Shown: positions 54,146-63,473 of the stretch, piece by piece | How the letters are laid out: each line of letters begins with the position of its first letter | Position numbering within the stretch: the first letter of the stretch is position 1 | NCBI RefSeq assembly: GCF_001458215.1 | Contig: NZ_CYTW01000005.1 | Location: 62,001-126,000, forward strand | Length of the DNA: 64,000 nt | DNA from: Shimia thalassica | GTDB lineage: Bacteria; Pseudomonadota; Alphaproteobacteria; Rhodobacterales; Rhodobacteraceae | Direction: 5' to 3' | Program-made: the position numbers and the translations under genes | Notes under the pieces: generated by a model | What the model saw: the letters and a program-made list of their open reading frames with translations, nothing else | Told to the model about the DNA's origin: nothing | Database searches by the model: none

Positions 54146-54894
54146 ACGCCCACAGCCGGAATGCGACAGCGTCGCAAGATCTTGAAGCCCGGCTGATGGC
54201 CATCGGGGCCGAGCGATATCACGACAAACATCCGTTTCATCACAAGTTGCACTCGGGGCAGTGTACTCCCGATCAGGTCAGGGCATGGGTGATCAACCGC
54301 TGGGCCTATCAGGCGGCGATCCCGATGAAAGATGCCGCGTTCCTGTCGCGCTGTAGCGACCCGCAAATGCGCCGCGAATGGCGATCACGCATTGAAGATC
54401 ATGATGGTGACATCGATGCAGGTGGGGGCATCCGGCGCTGGTTGAAACTGGCCGAGGCGGTGGGGCTGGACCCTGACTACGTTGCGTCGGGGCGCGGTGT
54501 TTTGCCCGCCACGCAATTCGCTGTAGATGCCTATATCCGATACGTGCGTGACATGCCGCTGCTCGAGGCGGTGGCCTCGTCATTGACCGAATTGTTTGCG
54601 CCATCCATTCATGAGCGTCGCATTGAAGGCATGTTGCAACACTATGATTTTGCGAATGCCGAAAGCATGTCCTATTTCAAGAAACGGCTGACCGAGGCCC
54701 CGAAAGACGTAAAATTCGGGTTGGCTTGGGTTCTGGATCATGCCGACACCCCGGAAAAGCAGGATGCGGCGTGCGGGGCGCTGATTTTCAAAACCAATGT
54801 TCTTTGGGCGCAACTGGATGCGCTTTGGGGGGCTTATGTCGAACCGGGGCGCATTCCGCCCGGTGCCTGGCAACCCGGCGAGGGCATGGCGTGA
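54142..54894 (+). CDS. pqqC: PQQ synthase PqqC
   Basis: The 250-aa all-helical protein has [44 protein letters not shown] and [21 protein letters not shown], which are well-known PqqC segments. It performs the final oxidation and ring closure to PQQ. It overlaps pqqB by ATGA and pqqD by GTGA. Confidence 0.95.
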   Translation: MNAHSRNATASQDLEARLMAIGAERYHDKHPFHHKLHSGQCTPDQVRAWVINRWAYQAAIPMKDAAFLSRCSDPQMRREWRSRIEDHDGDIDAGGGIRRWLKLAEAVGLDPDYVASGRGVLPATQFAVDAYIRYVRDMPLLEAVASSLTELFAPSIHERRIEGMLQHYDFANAESMSYFKKRLTEAPKDVKFGLAWVLDHADTPEKQDAACGALIFKTNVLWAQLDALWGAYVEPGRIPPGAWQPGEGMA

Positions 54895-55187
54895 GCCTTG
54901 CCCTTCAGCAAGAGGACCGGCCATTCCTGCCACGCGGCGTAAGAGTGGTCGAAGATCGCGTGCGAGGCGGCAAAGTTTTGCTGGGGCCGGAAAAGGCCGT
55001 GGCTCTTGATCCCATCGGCGAAGCAATCCTGTCCCGCATTGACGGTGCCACAAGTTTTGGCGCGCTGGTCCAAGATCTGGCATCCACTTATGCCGCGCCG
55101 GAAACCCAGATTTCGCAGGATGTGCAGCGCTTTCTGGCAGGGTTGCGCGCGCGGATGTTTATTGCCGTGAAGGGCCCGAAGACATGA
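54891..55187 (+). CDS. pqqD: PQQ peptide chaperone PqqD
   Basis: The 98-aa protein begins at the GTG at 54891, overlapping the pqqC stop. It has [38 protein letters not shown], the RRE-type winged helix region that binds PqqA and presents it to PqqE. It overlaps pqqE by ATGA at 55184. Confidence 0.92.
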   Translation: MSLALQQEDRPFLPRGVRVVEDRVRGGKVLLGPEKAVALDPIGEAILSRIDGATSFGALVQDLASTYAAPETQISQDVQRFLAGLRARMFIAVKGPKT

Positions 55188-56269
55188 ATGTTCCTGCGCC
55201 AATCGCGATGCTTGCCGAATTGACACATCGATGCCCTTTGGCTTGCCCCTATTGTTCAAATCCGACTGATCTTCTTGCGAAAGAAAACGAATTGGACACC
55301 GACACATGGTTGCGTGTGTTCAAACAGGCGGCAGACATGGGCGTGCTTCAGCTTCATCTGTCCGGTGGAGAACCCGCATCACGGCACGACATTGTTGACC
55401 TGATGCAAGGGGCCCATGACGATGGACTTTATACGAACCTGATCACCAGCGGCATTGGCCTGACACCGCGGCGTCTGGATGCGCTTGAGGCGGCAGGGAT
55501 GGACCACATCCAATTGTCGATGCAAGGCACAACGGCGGACCTTGCCGATTGGGTCGGGGGCTATAAAGGCGGGTTTGATCGCAAGATGAAAGTGGCCGGT
55601 GACATTGCCGAACGGGGCATCCCGCTGACGCTGAATGCCGTGATGCATCGCCACAATCTGGATGATCTCGAACGCACGATTGAAATGGCTGTTGAACTGG
55701 GCGCCCGACGTCTTGAGGTGGCCTGCGTGCAATTTCATGGCTGGGCCTCGCAGAACCGGTCGCAATTGCTGCCAAGCCGCGAACAAACCGAAAGTGCCAA
55801 ACGCATCGTCGCCGAAGCAGAGAAACGCCTGCGCGGTGTCATGGCCTTTGATTTTGTGCCCCCCGATTATTATGCCGACTACCCCAAGGCCTGCATGGGT
55901 GGTTGGGGCTCTGCCGGGTTGAATGTGACACCCGATGGAACGGTTTTGCCATGTCATGCGGCCCAGACCATTCCGACATTGAGCTTTGAAAATGTTAAGG
56001 ACAAATCCCTGTCTGACATCTGGTACAAAAGCGAAGCTTTCAATGCTTATCGGGGGACAGACTGGTTACCTGATCCGTGTCAGACCTGTGACCGCAAAGA
56101 GATCGATTTCGGCGGGTGCCGGTGTCAGGCGCTGGCCATTGCCGGCGATGCCAATGCAACCGATCCTGTTTGCAAGCTGGCCCCGGGGCACAAACATCTG
56201 GTAGACGCCTTGGCCGAGGCACAATCTGCACAAACACCGATGATCTGGCGCAGTTTGGGACAGCGATAA
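55184..56269 (+). CDS. pqqE: PQQ biosynthesis radical SAM enzyme PqqE
   Basis: The 361-aa radical SAM protein has [14 protein letters not shown] (CxxxCxxC cluster site, residues 17-24), a GGEP motif (LHLSGGEPA) and a C-terminal SPASM region with [21 protein letters not shown] and [17 protein letters not shown] that binds auxiliary clusters. It links Glu and Tyr of PqqA. It is the last gene of the pqq operon; no pqqF or pqqG peptidase is in the window. Confidence 0.96.
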   Translation: MNVPAPIAMLAELTHRCPLACPYCSNPTDLLAKENELDTDTWLRVFKQAADMGVLQLHLSGGEPASRHDIVDLMQGAHDDGLYTNLITSGIGLTPRRLDALEAAGMDHIQLSMQGTTADLADWVGGYKGGFDRKMKVAGDIAERGIPLTLNAVMHRHNLDDLERTIEMAVELGARRLEVACVQFHGWASQNRSQLLPSREQTESAKRIVAEAEKRLRGVMAFDFVPPDYYADYPKACMGGWGSAGLNVTPDGTVLPCHAAQTIPTLSFENVKDKSLSDIWYKSEAFNAYRGTDWLPDPCQTCDRKEIDFGGCRCQALAIAGDANATDPVCKLAPGHKHLVDALAEAQSAQTPMIWRSLGQR

Positions 56270-56683
56270 GAGGTTTTGCGTTTGGGCGCCCTGCGTGTTG
56301 TCCAAGGGCAAACTCACGATTTCTCCACGAGAATCCCGAGTGGCGCAGCGCAGATCAAGCGGTGAGGCTGTTCGTCATCGATAGCCTGTATGACACGCGC
56401 CAAACCTAAAGATTCAAAGCGTAAGTTGTCTCAATGGGTTCCGCAGAGCCGTTGAACGCCCTCTCGAAATTTTAACGTATTGAAAGCGAATGGATAAATT
56501 CGACTAGCTTAGCGCGCTTGGCGCAATGCTGGCTGTCTTCCCTATGCCTGCAGGAAATGTAAGCGGCCACCCCTGAACGAAATATATAGACACAAGGGGA
56601 AAAATGTCGATAAAATCGATTTTTATAACAATTGGGTGAAAAAGTATCGAATTAATTCGAGCCCCACCCACAGGGAGGAACCA
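56270..56683. other. intergenic region with two perfect palindromes before TRAP operon
   Basis: No gene is seen. AAAATCGATTTT (56613-56624) and TCGAATTAATTCGA (56647-56660) are perfect palindromes of 12 and 14 bp, 34 bp apart start to start, the second 24 bp before the ATG of the TRAP binding-protein gene. They may be operators for a regulator encoded elsewhere. The first half of the region is GC-rich with no recognisable element. Confidence 0.45.
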
Positions 56684-57715
56684 ATGAAACGACGCTCAAC
56701 ATTAATAAATACGCTTCTTGCGGCATCTATGCTGGCCGGTACGGCGGCGACGGCTGCCGAAATCGAAGGCCCCAAGGTATTCTGGAAGATTTCCATGTGG
56801 GGGAACCCTCGTGCGCTATCTGCAGGTATGGAAGAAATGGCCAAGAATGCAGCCGAAGCGACAGGCGGCAATTTCCAGATCAAAATCTTTTACGGCGGCC
56901 AGTTGTCTGGTGCGCGTGAAAACCTTGATGGCTTGAAGCTGAACGCTTTTGAGGGCGCCGCGATTTGCAATTTCTATCACCCCGGCAAAAATCCGGCCTG
57001 GATGGTGTTCTCGCTGCCTTTCCTGCCTCTGGGCGATCCCGCTGTAGACCGTCATGTGCGCTCTAAACTGTTTGAGCACCCTGCATTGATTGCGGATATG
57101 GAGCGTTGGAACGCCATTCCATATGTGTCTGGACTTTTGCCGCAATACGAAATCCTTGGGAAAGGCAAAGCGCCAAATGATCTGAGCGATTGGGCAGGCA
57201 TGCGCGTGCGTGCAGGCGGTGGCCTTGGGTCGGCTCTGGAAAAACTGGGGGCAGTGAAACAGACCTTGCCCGCAGGTGAAACCTCAACCGCCTTCCAGCG
57301 TGGTGCCTTGGATGCTGCGGCCTTCCCGTTCACTTATGCCCATGTGTCGTTCAAGATCAGTGATGAGGCCGATTGGTATACAACAAACCTGACCCCCGGC
57401 ACGTCCGAGTGTGGTTGGCTGTTTAACAAGACCGCCTATGAAGCGTTGCCACCGCAGTATCAGGAATTCCTGATGAGCCAGCGCGAAACCATTATGGAAA
57501 CAACGCAGGCAGCCTATGCCGAACAGGACAAAAAGAACCTGCCGGTGTTTCAGGAAACAATGGCGCAGGTCACCTATTCTGACGAGCAGCTTGCAGAATT
57601 CCGTGAAGTGGCAGGCAAGCCGGTCTGGGATGAATGGATCGCGGCAAACAGCGACAAGTTCGACGCCCAAGGTCTTTTTGACGCTGTCTGGTCCTACGCC
57701 GAAGAAGCCAAGTAA
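56684..57715 (+). CDS. TRAP transporter substrate-binding protein, substrate unknown
   Basis: The 343-aa DctP-family protein has a signal peptide (MKRRSTLINTLLAASMLAGTAATA) and DctP segments FYGGQLSGARENLDGLKLNAFEGA, GMRVRAGGGLGSALEKLGA (binding Arg) and STAFQRGALDAAAFPFTYA. The ATG at 56684 follows GGGAGGAACCA. The substrate cannot be read from the sequence; neighbours are a GlcG-like protein and a cupin. Confidence 0.82.
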   Translation: MKRRSTLINTLLAASMLAGTAATAAEIEGPKVFWKISMWGNPRALSAGMEEMAKNAAEATGGNFQIKIFYGGQLSGARENLDGLKLNAFEGAAICNFYHPGKNPAWMVFSLPFLPLGDPAVDRHVRSKLFEHPALIADMERWNAIPYVSGLLPQYEILGKGKAPNDLSDWAGMRVRAGGGLGSALEKLGAVKQTLPAGETSTAFQRGALDAAAFPFTYAHVSFKISDEADWYTTNLTPGTSECGWLFNKTAYEALPPQYQEFLMSQRETIMETTQAAYAEQDKKNLPVFQETMAQVTYSDEQLAEFREVAGKPVWDEWIAANSDKFDAQGLFDAVWSYAEEAK

Positions 57716-57729
57716 GGCAGACAAACCAA

Positions 57730-58401
57730 ATGACTGGCCCCGATTGGGGCCGGTCTCTGCAAACGACGGAATATGTTGTGCAAGATACCTCCCATCCGAA
57801 ATCATTGTTGTCCCGATTTGATCGCATGCTGATGCCGTTCGAAGATGTGGCCAATTTCCTTGCGGCCACTGCGATCTTTATGCTGATGGTTCTGGGCGTC
57901 CTGCAGATCGGGCTGCGCTCTATCTTTAACGCGCCCATCACGGGCTATATCGATCTGGTCGAACTTTCGATGGCGAGCATGGCCTTTTTGGGCGCGGCGT
58001 ATTGCCAAAGGCTAGGCGCGCACATTCGGATGGAGCTGCTGGTGGGGCGCCTTCACGGGCGCACGCTTTGGGCGGCTGAAATTTTTGGAACACTGGTCGC
58101 GCTGTTCATCATCGGTGTGTTGATCTGGTACAGCAGCGGGCACTTCTATCGTTCCTTCACATTGGGCGATACGACGATTGATGCAGAGTTTCCTGTTTGG
58201 CCTTCCAAACTTCTGGTTCCCATCGCGTTTTCCCTCTGGTTTCTGAGATTGCTCGCACAGCTGTGGGGGGCGATCCGGCTTTTCCTTGATCCGTCTCTGG
58301 CACCTGTCGCCGTGGTGACCGCCAAAGCCGTGGCCGAACAGGCTCAGGATGAAATTCACGAAGTAATGGGCGATGACGCCGCATCGGAGAACAAGCAATG
58401 A
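57730..58401 (+). CDS. TRAP transporter small permease (DctQ)
   Basis: The 223-aa protein has four membrane helices (about residues 40-65, 72-95, 110-130, 145-170) and a longer hydrophilic C-terminus than usual (EQAQDEIHEVMGDDA). It starts 14 nt after the binding-protein gene and overlaps the large permease gene by ATGA. Confidence 0.83.
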   Translation: MTGPDWGRSLQTTEYVVQDTSHPKSLLSRFDRMLMPFEDVANFLAATAIFMLMVLGVLQIGLRSIFNAPITGYIDLVELSMASMAFLGAAYCQRLGAHIRMELLVGRLHGRTLWAAEIFGTLVALFIIGVLIWYSSGHFYRSFTLGDTTIDAEFPVWPSKLLVPIAFSLWFLRLLAQLWGAIRLFLDPSLAPVAVVTAKAVAEQAQDEIHEVMGDDAASENKQ

Positions 58402-59717
58402 TCTTTGGTATCGGCTTTTCCGACCCGTTTCTGGTTGGCATTATCGCACTCGTTTTGCTGCTGGCGCTGACGTTCGCCGGCGTGCGGGTTGTCTTTTCAG
58501 CCTCGGTTGTGGGGTTGATCGGCCTTGTCGAGCTTTTGGGCTGGGGACCGGCGGCGGGTATCGTCGGCACCATTCCGCATGCCAAATCCTCGACCTACGC
58601 GTTGAGCGTTCTGCCGATGTTTATTTTCATCGGATTTCTGGCGTTTCACGCTGGCATGACGCAGCAACTCTTTGATGCCGCGCGTAAATGGTTTGGGTGG
58701 GTGCCGGGCGGTCTTGCGGTGGCAACCGTCTTTGCGACCGCTGGTTTCGCCGCCGTTTCGGGTGCATCCACAGCGACCTCTGCCGTCTTCTCGCGCGTCG
58801 CAATTCCCGAGATGCTCAAATACGGCTATGACAAGAAACTGGCCGCAGGGGTTGTTGCTGCCGGTGGGACGCTCGCCACCTTGATCCCGCCCTCGGCCAT
58901 CATTGTGATCTACGCCATCATCGTCGAAGAATCTGTTGGCAAGCTGTTGCTGGCAGGGTTCCTGCCCGGTGCCGTATCCGCCTTGATTTACGCGGGCATC
59001 ATTATTGTCTGGGCGATGATCCGTCCGCACGAAGCGCCGTCTGTCTCAGGCTATACATGGAAGGACCGGATTCAATCCCTTCCAGGTGTGTCCCCCATTT
59101 TCATCGTGATCGTTATCATCATCTCGGCGATCTATGGCGGGTGGGCGACCCCAACCGAGGCAGGCGCGCTGGGCGCGGCTGTTGTGTTTGTCGTGGCACT
59201 TTTGCGCGGGGCATCGTTCAAGGCGATCAGCGGATCATTGATGGAGTCTGCAAAGCTGACGGTGATGATATTCTCATTGATCTGGGGCGTGTTGATCTTT
59301 GTCCGCTTCCTTGGGTTTTCCGGCCTTCCCGAAGCCTTTACGGCGTGGATCCTCGAGCTTGATATGCCGCCGATGGTTATCATGATCTGTATCTTGCTTG
59401 CCTATGCGGTGCTCGGCATGTTCATGGATGCGATCGGGATGCTGCTTTTGACACTTCCTGTCGTTTATCCGGCGGTAATCGCATTGGGATTTGATTCAAT
59501 CTGGTTTGGCATCATCGTGGTCAAAATGGCCGAAGTGTGCCTGATCACCCCTCCAATCGGTCTGAACTGTTTTGTTGTGAATGGCGTGCGTCCGGATATC
59601 TCGTTGGGGCAAGTGTTTCGCGGGATCGCCCTGTTCTTTATCGCGGATGTAATTACCATTGCCGTCTTGCTCGCCTTCCCAGAGATTGTGACTTGGCTGC
59701 CTAATCTTCTTTCTTGA
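58398..59717 (+). CDS. TRAP transporter large permease (DctM)
   Basis: The 439-aa DctM protein shows AVSGASTATSAVFSRVAIPEM, GGTLATLIPPSAIIVIYAI and LITPPIGLNCFVVNGV, the two re-entrant hairpin regions. It completes the third TRAP set of the window. Confidence 0.88.
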   Translation: MIFGIGFSDPFLVGIIALVLLLALTFAGVRVVFSASVVGLIGLVELLGWGPAAGIVGTIPHAKSSTYALSVLPMFIFIGFLAFHAGMTQQLFDAARKWFGWVPGGLAVATVFATAGFAAVSGASTATSAVFSRVAIPEMLKYGYDKKLAAGVVAAGGTLATLIPPSAIIVIYAIIVEESVGKLLLAGFLPGAVSALIYAGIIIVWAMIRPHEAPSVSGYTWKDRIQSLPGVSPIFIVIVIIISAIYGGWATPTEAGALGAAVVFVVALLRGASFKAISGSLMESAKLTVMIFSLIWGVLIFVRFLGFSGLPEAFTAWILELDMPPMVIMICILLAYAVLGMFMDAIGMLLLTLPVVYPAVIALGFDSIWFGIIVVKMAEVCLITPPIGLNCFVVNGVRPDISLGQVFRGIALFFIADVITIAVLLAFPEIVTWLPNLLS

Positions 59718-59730
59718 ACCAGAGGTCCCC

Positions 59731-60228
59731 ATGCGTCTTCAAACCAGTCTGTCCCTGCATCACGCCTCTGTTATCGTGGATGAAGCGTTGCGGTTGGGGC
59801 GCGAAGAAAACCTGTTGCCGCTGACCGTTGTTGTCTTGGATGCTGGCGGGAAACTGATTGCGGTCAAAAGCGAAGATGGCTCTGGGATCATCCGGTTCGA
59901 CGTGGCCTTTGGCAAGGCGTGGGGGGCGCTGGGTATGGGAATTTCCAGCCGTCTGATCCGGGATCGCCTTGCCAGCAGACCAACCTTTCAGGCGGCGCTG
60001 GCCACGGCTTCGGACGGTCGCTTGATACCGGTTCCGGGGGGCGTGCTGGTGCGCGACGAACAAGCGTTCACCATTGGCGCCGTCGGGATCAGTGGAGATA
60101 CATCCGACAAAGACGAATACTGCGCGATCGAAGCAATCCGCCACGCGGGCCTGTTTTCCGAGCCGGAAGAGCCTGCAGAAGGCTGGCGCGAGTCATCGCT
60201 GTCCGGCACTTATCCCGGCGAGAGATAG
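59731..60228 (+). CDS. GlcG/HbpS-family protein
   Basis: The 165-aa protein has the HbpS/GlcG pattern: a helix with ASVIVDEALRLGREENLLPLTVVVLDAGGKLIAVKSED and later PGGVLVRDEQAFTIGAVGISG. The family binds heme or acts as a redox-linked accessory; members are often next to glycolate, propanediol or TRAP genes. It lies 13 nt after the large permease gene and overlaps the convergent cupin gene by 19 nt. The role here is unknown. Confidence 0.82.
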   Translation: MRLQTSLSLHHASVIVDEALRLGREENLLPLTVVVLDAGGKLIAVKSEDGSGIIRFDVAFGKAWGALGMGISSRLIRDRLASRPTFQAALATASDGRLIPVPGGVLVRDEQAFTIGAVGISGDTSDKDEYCAIEAIRHAGLFSEPEEPAEGWRESSLSGTYPGER

Positions 60229-60851
60229 GCCAGTTCGTCAATATGGCGTTGTGTGACCTGTTTGCGCGGCAGCTGTGCTTCGGCTTCGTCCAGAATGCGT
60301 ATTGTCGGCTGCCCCACATAAGCGGCGGGCAATACCATGAACCGCACAAAGCTGGTTTGTGAATGGGTTGTGCTGGCCTCTGCGCGCACTGGTGAATTGG
60401 CCGCCTCGAACCATGCGCTTCCTACCTTAGCGGTGTCTTGGTGGGTGTCTGCGATAACGCGCAGTTCGCCGTTCACAAGAAACCGGATGCCATCCCCCGG
60501 ATGCACATGCCGATAGGCCGCCGCACCAGTGGGAAAGGTCACCTGATCCAAGCGCAGCAGGCAGGCCGCATTTTCGGGTTGGGCCGGCAAGGCAATTTTT
60601 GACGCCAGCAACGCCCCGTCCACGGGCGCATCGCGCGTGATGTCGAACCGTATCCAATCCGTTGCTTTTGGGCCGGAAAATGAAATCTGCTCCTCGTTCT
60701 TAAGAAGAATTCCCTCATTGCGTCGGGCATGCCGTTGACCGACACTGGCCTCGCCTTTGGAAAACCAAAAACCGCTAAACAACGCATCACAGTGATGTTG
60801 CGATCCCGCAGCGTTATGACCTTTGGTCACTGACATAAACAAATCTGACAT
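60210..60851 (-). CDS. cupin-domain protein of unknown function
   Basis: The 213-aa protein has two strand-rich halves. The second half has YRHVHPGDGIRFLVNGELRV (cupin motif 1 with two His), then THSQTSFVRFMVLP. The N-terminal half (FSGFWFSKGEASVGQRHARRNEGILL) may be a degenerate second cupin. No enzyme family can be named. GAGG precedes the ATG. It faces the GlcG-like gene and is divergent from the membrane protein gene. Confidence 0.6.
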   Translation of the reverse strand: MSDLFMSVTKGHNAAGSQHHCDALFSGFWFSKGEASVGQRHARRNEGILLKNEEQISFSGPKATDWIRFDITRDAPVDGALLASKIALPAQPENAACLLRLDQVTFPTGAAAYRHVHPGDGIRFLVNGELRVIADTHQDTAKVGSAWFEAANSPVRAEASTTHSQTSFVRFMVLPAAYVGQPTIRILDEAEAQLPRKQVTQRHIDELAYLSPG

Positions 60852-60921
60852 TTGGGCCTCGAAAAAACCTACTTATCTATCTACTGTATTAAAAAATCGA
60901 CAAATCTGAAAGGTCCAGAAC

Positions 60922-62343
60922 GTGTCGGAGTCAATTTCATTTTCTGCGTTACCCAGACGCACCAGATGGCTGGCGCTGGCTCTGTTTGTCTTGATGATCG
61001 CCGAGATCTTTCGTTTGGTTTTTGCCTCGTCCGAAGCATTTGAAAGCCTCTTAACTGCTGTACTGTGGTTTGCGCGCGGGTGGTTTGTCTTTGTTTGTAT
61101 TCTGGGGCTGCCGGTATGTTCGGTGCGCGAAAAATCGTTGATGGGGCTGGCGGCTGTTCTGACGATTGCCTTGGTGCGGCACCCGAATGCTGATGAAATT
61201 ATCGGGTCTGCCCTCGGGCTTGCCGCATTTATCGGTGTTTTCATTGCCGTCTTAACCAGCATGAAAGAAGCCGCTGCCAGATCACGGGCGATTGTGGATG
61301 TTGGCATCTATCTGACAACCCAGCCTGCGCAAAAGCGGTTTTTATCCGTCGCCTTGGGAACCCATGTCTTGGGAGCTTTTTTGAACTTTGGCGCGCCCGG
61401 CCTGATGGCGCCTCTGGTGCAAAAAGGCGCGCAACATTCCATTTCGGAACCGGTGAAAGTGACAGAGCAACGCCAGATGTCGGCGCTGATCAGAGGGTTT
61501 TCGTGGATTTTGTTGTGGGCACCCACCACCTTGACCCAAGCTGTCCTGCTCGGGCTTTTCGTCGAGGTGGATTATGCGTTTCTTGTGTGCTTGGGGCTGT
61601 GTACCGCAGCGGTAATGATCTTGCTGGGTCTTTTGATGGACCGCCACGATTGGGGGCGTCCCGTTGCACGACCAGAGCGCATTATGCCCGAGCGCCCATC
61701 GCAAGCGATCAGAGTGGTCAGTTTGATTTGCACAGGACTGTTTGCGGCCACCTATGCGCTCAAGTTTGCCGCTGGTTTCACGGTGGCAGAATCACTGGTC
61801 ATCACAGCCCCGAGTGCAACCGTGCTTTGGCTGCTGGCGCAGCAAAAGACCAAACCCTTTAAGGAAGGGATGCAAACCACAGTGGGTATTCTGACGGGCG
61901 CCGCCCCCTCTTTGCTGCGCAGTGCGATTGCGCTGGGTCTGTCGGGGTATATCGGGCGCGTGAGTATTTATCTGTTACCGGTCGAAGACATTGCTGCGTG
62001 GATCGAGACCGCGTCTTTCTCGCCCTTTGTGTTTTATTGCGCCGTGCCCGTCATTATTACGATTGGCGGTCAGATTGCGCTTAGCCCGATTATCTTTGTG
62101 GTGTTCCTCGGGGGGCTTTTGTCCGAACTGCCCGGGCTTGACGTTGACCCCACGCTCGCCGTGTTTTCGCTGAGTTTCGGATGGGCGCTCAGCATGGCGG
62201 CCTCTCCGAATGCAACGGCGACTTTGGTCATTTCCGCAGTCAGCAATATTCCCCCAACGACCCTCACCTGGAAGTGGAACGGGCGATATGCGATTTTGTG
62301 CTATGGGGTTTTTGTGGCGTTGGTCTTTGCCCTGACCCGCTAG
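60922..62343 (+). CDS. multi-pass membrane protein, ion-transporter-superfamily-like
   Basis: The 473-aa protein starts with GTG and has about 11-12 hydrophobic helices. A segment like LGTHVLGAFLNFGAPGLMAPLVQKG near residue 145 and a C-terminal SFGWALSMAASPNATATLVISAVSN resemble the paired re-entrant hairpins of DASS/ArsB-like transporters. No named family is recognised with confidence. It is near a TRAP system and a cupin gene, and its stop codon overlaps that of the convergent ureohydrolase gene by three bases (CTAG). Confidence 0.6.
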   Translation: MSESISFSALPRRTRWLALALFVLMIAEIFRLVFASSEAFESLLTAVLWFARGWFVFVCILGLPVCSVREKSLMGLAAVLTIALVRHPNADEIIGSALGLAAFIGVFIAVLTSMKEAAARSRAIVDVGIYLTTQPAQKRFLSVALGTHVLGAFLNFGAPGLMAPLVQKGAQHSISEPVKVTEQRQMSALIRGFSWILLWAPTTLTQAVLLGLFVEVDYAFLVCLGLCTAAVMILLGLLMDRHDWGRPVARPERIMPERPSQAIRVVSLICTGLFAATYALKFAAGFTVAESLVITAPSATVLWLLAQQKTKPFKEGMQTTVGILTGAAPSLLRSAIALGLSGYIGRVSIYLLPVEDIAAWIETASFSPFVFYCAVPVIITIGGQIALSPIIFVVFLGGLLSELPGLDVDPTLAVFSLSFGWALSMAASPNATATLVISAVSNIPPTTLTWKWNGRYAILCYGVFVALVFALTR

Positions 62344-63287
62344 CTGCGTGCCTTGACGCCCGGCAACACGCACAGCATTTCGAACAGAATATTTGCTGCA
62401 AGGTTTGCGGTCGCGCCGGTCTGGTCATAGGGCGGCGACACCTCGACAAGATCACAGCCGACGATGTTCAATCCGGCCAAGCCACGGATCAATTCGATCC
62501 CTTGGTGTGACGTCAAACCGCCCGGTTCAGTTGTGCCTGTGCCGGGGGCATAGGCAGGGTCGAAGCTGTCGATGTCGAAGGTCACATAGACGGGGCCGTT
62601 ACCCATCTGTTCGCGCACTTCCTTCATCAAGGGGGCGAGAGACTTGTACCAGATTTCTTCGGCCTGCACGACGCGCCAGCCTTGTTCGCGGGGCCAGTCG
62701 AAATCGCCAGCCTCGTACCCTGTGGCGCGCAAACCGATCTGGCAAACGCGGGCCGGATCAAGAAGCATGTCTTCATGGCTGCGGCGGAAGGGCGTGCCGT
62801 GGGCGATTTTTTCGCCAAACATCAGGTCGTTGATATCCGCATGCGCGTCGACGTGGATCAAGCCCACGGGGCCGTGTTTCTTGGCAATCGCCTTGAGAAC
62901 TGGATAGCTGAGGGTGTGATCCCCGCCCAACGTCAGAGGAATGACGTCATGCTGCAAAATCTCGTCATATGCGTCTTCGATAATTTTGACAGACTGTTTG
63001 AGGTCAAAGGTATCAATCGCGATATCCCCGATATCCGCGATCTGAAGAGAATCAAACGGCGACACCTTGGTCCACATATTATAAGGGCGGATCATCGCAC
63101 TTTCGGCGCGGATCTGCCGTGGTCCGAAACGTGTTCCTGACCGGTGGGATGTCCCGATATCCATCGGAATCCCGACAAAGCACGCATCCAGCCCCTCGGG
63201 TGACGTCTGATAGGGCAGGCGCATCATCGTGGGCAGCCCGCCAAAGCGTGGCATTTCGTTTCCACCAAGGGGTTGATTAAAAGCCAT
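62340..63287 (-). CDS. agmatinase-family ureohydrolase (agmatinase or guanidinobutyrase)
   Basis: The 315-aa protein has the manganese-binding motifs GGDHTLSYP (His), DAHADIND (Asp-His-Asp) and FDIDSFDPAYAPGTGT (two Asp), with TTEPGG following. It hydrolyses a guanidino compound to urea plus amine. Agmatinase, 4-guanidinobutyrase and guanidinase share these motifs. The following gene on the same strand is gabD-like, which would use 4-aminobutyrate-derived semialdehyde, favouring a guanidinobutyrate route. The start at 63287 follows GGAGAC. Confidence 0.82.
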   Translation of the reverse strand: MAFNQPLGGNEMPRFGGLPTMMRLPYQTSPEGLDACFVGIPMDIGTSHRSGTRFGPRQIRAESAMIRPYNMWTKVSPFDSLQIADIGDIAIDTFDLKQSVKIIEDAYDEILQHDVIPLTLGGDHTLSYPVLKAIAKKHGPVGLIHVDAHADINDLMFGEKIAHGTPFRRSHEDMLLDPARVCQIGLRATGYEAGDFDWPREQGWRVVQAEEIWYKSLAPLMKEVREQMGNGPVYVTFDIDSFDPAYAPGTGTTEPGGLTSHQGIELIRGLAGLNIVGCDLVEVSPPYDQTGATANLAANILFEMLCVLPGVKARS

Positions 63288-63421
63288 GTTGTGTCTCCGC
63301 CAAAAGGGATGCTGTGCCCGAATATCTGTACCCAAATCCCGACAAAGTGCCAGAGGTTTAGCGCACGGCAAGTCCGCTATCGCCTGTGCTGTTTGGGGCT
63401 TTGTCAGAATGACATGCAAAA

Positions 63422-63448
63422 GGGCGGCTGTTGTATAGACAGCCGCCC
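63422..63448. terminator. terminator hairpin between ureohydrolase and gabD-like gene
   Basis: GGGCGGCTGT (63422-63431) pairs perfectly with ACAGCCGCCC (63439-63448). On the minus strand TTTT follows, so it ends transcription from the gabD-like gene; therefore the ureohydrolase gene has its own promoter. Confidence 0.75.
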
Positions 63449-63473
63449 CTTAAAAATCTCTACGCAAACTGGG

